From NCBI GenBank assembly GCA_019420345.1, contig JAHZHI010000028.1, positions 1 through 64,000 on the forward strand: a stretch of DNA of 64,000 nt, in the 5' to 3' direction. The stretch comes from Peptococcaceae bacterium (lineage in GTDB: Bacteria; Bacillota; Peptococcia; Peptococcales; Peptococcaceae). Positions 61,680 to 64,000 of the stretch are shown piece after piece. The position numbers and the translations under genes are program-made. Each line of letters starts with the position of its first letter. Position 1 is the first letter of the stretch. Below the pieces are notes generated by a model. The model saw nothing but the letters and a program-made list of their open reading frames with translations. It was not told the origin of the DNA and searched no databases.

Positions 61680-63029
61680 TTAGCTGCGCTGGATGTCGTC
61701 GTCGTTAAACGGATCGCCGCATTCTGGGCAGAATTTTGGCGGATGGGTTGGATCTTCCGGCACCCAGCCGCATTTATTGCAGGCGTATCGCACTGGCTGT
61801 GGGCGCGGTGCACCACATTCACTGCAGAACTTGCCGCTGTTTTGGGTGCCGCAGGCAGGGCAAGTCCAAAGGACGGCAGCTGCTGCAGCATGGACTGAAT
61901 TTGGCTGGCCGCAGTTGGTGCAGAATTTTCCAGTGTTGCCAACCTGACCACAGGACGGACACGTCCAGCCTGCAGCCTGTGCCTGGGCAGGCTGTTGCTG
62001 CTGCGCCATGCCGAACAAATTGGCCGCCGTATTGCCAGTGGCATTCTGCGCCATGCCCATGCCCATAAAGGCGCCGATGGCACCCATGCCGCCTTCGTTG
62101 GCAGCGGCTGTCTGCATGGCTTCTGCTTGTGCGCCGGTGAGATGGGCAGCCGCCATGCGTGGGTCACGCAGCGCAGCGTTGCGTTGGATTTCTTTGATGA
62201 GTTTGGCGTCTTCTTCCGAAGCCGACACCGAGCTGACCCCGAACGACACCACAGACAGTCCGCGCAGCTGGCCCCATTTTTCACTGAGAATGTCGTTGAG
62301 TGCGTCAGCGATTTCTGCCGTGTGAGCAGGTAAGGCACTGTAACGAATGCCTTGTGCCGAGAGCTTGGCAAAAGCTGGCTGCAGCGCTGTCAAAAGCTCC
62401 GTCTTGAGCTGGCTGTCGATGGCATCGCGGGTGTAGGTGTCGGTGATGTTGCCGACCACGTTGGCATAAAAGAGCAGCGGGTCAGTAATTTTGTAGGAAT
62501 ATTCCCCGAAGCACTTGATGGCAATATCCACATCAAGGCCGATGTTTGCATCGACCACGCGAAACGGCACAGGACTGGCGGTGCCATATTTATTGCCGAT
62601 GATTTCTTTGGTGTTCACATAATACACACGCTGGTCATGGGCCGTCTCCGCACCAAAGGTGAAACGTTTGCCCACGAGCTTAAAGCTGTCGATGAGGCCC
62701 TTTTTGAGGTCGCCGCAGAAAAGACTCGGCTCCGTTGAAGCATCGTATTCAAAAGCGCCCGGTTCGGCGCAAAATTCCACGATTTTCCCCTGATCCACAA
62801 TGAGCATGCACTGCCCTTCGGCAACCACAATGACAGAACCGGTGGTGATGATGTTTTCGCTGCCTTTGCGGTTAACGCCGCGGCGGCCTTGATGCTGCTC
62901 ACCCTTGCGCACCAATTCATTGGCTGCCATGGCATCGCAGACAAAGTAGTCCTTCCAGGTATCTGCCAGCACACCGCCAACAGCACCAATCCCAGCGCCC
63001 AGAGCGCCGCCTATTCTGTTGAGTCCCAT
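61680..63029 (-). CDS. SPFH/flotillin-like protein with three zinc ribbons (YdjI-like)
   Basis: 449 residues. An N-terminal Gly/Ala-rich region, an SPFH (Band 7) domain (about 45-280), a Gln/Met/Ala-rich linker, and three C-terminal zinc ribbons (CPSCG...CTNCG, CPACG...CSECG, CNKCG...CPECG). It corresponds to B. subtilis YdjI, reported to place PspA at the membrane with YdjG/YdjH. No pspA gene is seen next to it in this window. Start follows AAAGGAG. Confidence 0.9.
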   Translation of the reverse strand: MGLNRIGGALGAGIGAVGGVLADTWKDYFVCDAMAANELVRKGEQHQGRRGVNRKGSENIITTGSVIVVAEGQCMLIVDQGKIVEFCAEPGAFEYDASTEPSLFCGDLKKGLIDSFKLVGKRFTFGAETAHDQRVYYVNTKEIIGNKYGTASPVPFRVVDANIGLDVDIAIKCFGEYSYKITDPLLFYANVVGNITDTYTRDAIDSQLKTELLTALQPAFAKLSAQGIRYSALPAHTAEIADALNDILSEKWGQLRGLSVVSFGVSSVSASEEDAKLIKEIQRNAALRDPRMAAAHLTGAQAEAMQTAAANEGGMGAIGAFMGMGMAQNATGNTAANLFGMAQQQQPAQAQAAGWTCPSCGQVGNTGKFCTNCGQPNSVHAAAAAVLWTCPACGTQNSGKFCSECGAPRPQPVRYACNKCGWVPEDPTHPPKFCPECGDPFNDDDIQRS

Positions 63030-63041
63030 AATGATTCTCCT

Positions 63042-63377
63042 TTACTGGTCTAAACGTGTAAAATCGCCTTCGATATAACGCGTATAAGCATCCACCTGAT
63101 CTGGTGTCATTTCACGATAATTGGAATCAAAATCACGGAAAAGCCGTGGGTTGACCTCACGATAATTCAAACGTGCCGCTGTGCGCAAACGGCAAAAACT
63201 CAGCATCAATGGCTGACGCACATAAAACGCATCGATTTCACCCTCTGTAGGATCATGAAAAGCAGGATGCACCACTTCTTCGCCAGCGTCATTCATATAA
63301 TAAAAACGTGGCACCTTTTCATATTCGGAGCCAAAATAATGCACCAATTCTGGTTCGGTTTTCTGTTTTTCCATCAT
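63042..63377 (-). CDS. Small protein of unknown function upstream of the SPFH gene
   Basis: 111 residues, soluble, rich in aromatic residues and acidic/basic pairs (HYFGSEYEKVPRFYYMND, NPRLFRDFDSNYREMTPDQ). No family recognised. First gene of the operon with the SPFH, zinc-ribbon and TPM genes, 12 nt before the SPFH start, so likely tied to them. The start is one of two adjacent ATGs behind GGAGGG. Confidence 0.65.
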   Translation of the reverse strand: MMEKQKTEPELVHYFGSEYEKVPRFYYMNDAGEEVVHPAFHDPTEGEIDAFYVRQPLMLSFCRLRTAARLNYREVNPRLFRDFDSNYREMTPDQVDAYTRYIEGDFTRLDQ

Positions 63378-63392
63378 ATAATACCCTCCAAT

Positions 63393-64000
63393 TTATTTTG
63401 AACGTCGATTTAGGACAACAATTCCTGCAAAAATAAGCGCAATGCCAATCACAGCTGGCACCGTGATCGGCTCGTGCAGCACCACGATCCCCATCAGCGT
63501 CGCCACCATTGGCTCCGCAAACGCCAGCACACTGGCCTTGCTTGGCGCCAGCACCTGCAAGCCGCGGGTGTAGAAAATGTATGGCAGCGCCGTCGAAAAC
63601 AAGCCCAGGCCGCAGATACCCAGCACCATGCCACCGCTGATCGGTGGCAGCTCTGCACCTGTCAGAGCAAAAACGATGCCCATGGAGCACGCTGAAACAA
63701 ACAGCGAATAGAACGTCACCGTCATTGGCGCATAGTGGTCCAAGGCCACACGCCCGAAAATGCTGTAGAGCGCATAGCAAATCGCCGAACCGATGCCTGT
63801 CGCAATCGCGATCGGTGCCAGCTGAACGCTGCCGCCGCCAATCAAACCAGTGACAAAGAGACAGCCTGCGAAGGCCAAGAGCACCGCCGCAATCTTCTGT
63901 TTGGTAATCTTTTCCTTAAAGAAAAGCCGCGACATGAATATGACGAAGAACGGCGCCGTATAGAGCAGCACAGCTGCTACACTCAGCGTTGTAAAAGTCT
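63393..64000 (-). CDS. EamA-family transporter (5' end beyond the window)
   Basis: At least 202 residues; the frame stays open to the window edge, so the N-terminus is missing. Visible are the end of the first EamA repeat (LYTAPFFVIFMSRLFFKEKIT) and a complete second repeat (YALYSIFGRVALDHYAP to VIGIALIFAGIVVLNRRSK), about seven spans. Substrate unknown. It lies 15 nt upstream of the 63042 gene on the same strand and may lead that operon. Confidence 0.88.
   Translation of the reverse strand, partial: TFTTLSVAAVLLYTAPFFVIFMSRLFFKEKITKQKIAAVLLAFAGCLFVTGLIGGGSVQLAPIAIATGIGSAICYALYSIFGRVALDHYAPMTVTFYSLFVSACSMGIVFALTGAELPPISGGMVLGICGLGLFSTALPYIFYTRGLQVLAPSKASVLAFAEPMVATLMGIVVLHEPITVPAVIGIALIFAGIVVLNRRSK

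Overview
The window looks like chromosomal core DNA from an anaerobic or microaerobic member of the Bacillota (Firmicutes). The evidence is two S-box (SAM) riboswitches, an FMN riboswitch on a RibU-type transporter, a RelQ-type small alarmone synthetase, AGGAGG-type ribosome binding sites, TTGACA/TATAAT promoters, a rubredoxin, and the iron-sulfur type two-subunit serine dehydratase. Base composition is moderate and fairly even. I cannot place it below phylum: a clostridial or negativicute lineage fits, but nothing in the window decides it. I see no rRNA, prophage, insertion sequence or CRISPR array.

Layout. 1-3.5 kb: a lipoprotein, rpsT, and a redox transcription unit in which tRNA-Arg(CCU) lies directly in front of trxB, a 35-codon membrane peptide and a CX4C rubredoxin. 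3.5-10 kb: a methionine regulon (metQ, metI, metN, an acetyl-CoA-type metA, metY, then a second metQ), with two SAM riboswitches in front of metY and the second metQ. 10-17 kb: a GT8 glycosyltransferase, ftsH with a coupled upstream partner, an XRE regulator with a lipoprotein, and a HAD/HAD/GNAT operon. 17-22 kb: citrate synthase, a broken DUF3796-like/XRE module under a dyad operator, and a TetR-ABC exporter operon. 22-29.5 kb: an unusual same-strand cluster of a flavodoxin-fold Fe-S flavoprotein, a lactate/malate-dehydrogenase-like Rossmann protein, and a 1614-residue protein joining an HD domain, helical repeats, a NadD-like nucleotidyltransferase and a phosphoribosyltransferase-like domain. 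29.6-38 kb: flavin reductase, SDR, membrane HAD, pseudouridine synthase, CorC-like protein, Rrf2 regulator, a small Csx20-like protein, tRNA-Lys(CUU), relQ and glpK.

38-54.8 kb is mostly envelope: a PBP1A-like enzyme with a Gly-Thr tail, a divergent monofunctional glycosyltransferase, ribU with its FMN riboswitch, an iron-type alcohol/glycerol dehydrogenase with a structured leader, an OatA-like O-acetyltransferase, mltG, an M16C peptidase, two secreted proteins with copper-amine-oxidase-N (stalk) domains, and a second acyltransferase. 55-64 kb: a 58-codon gene, sdaAB-sdaAA, a candidate structured RNA, pyridoxal kinase, RarD, a YdjH/YdjG/YdjI-like membrane-stress module, and a truncated EamA transporter.

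The most unusual items are the 1614-residue fusion with its two neighbours, the tRNA-Arg/trxB arrangement, the in-frame amber codon in the DUF3796-like gene, the stand-alone Csx20-like gene, and the unassigned structured region near 57.4 kb. Starts were chosen from ribosome-binding-site spacing, so several differ from the longest open frame. All family assignments were made by eye from motifs; no database search was run.
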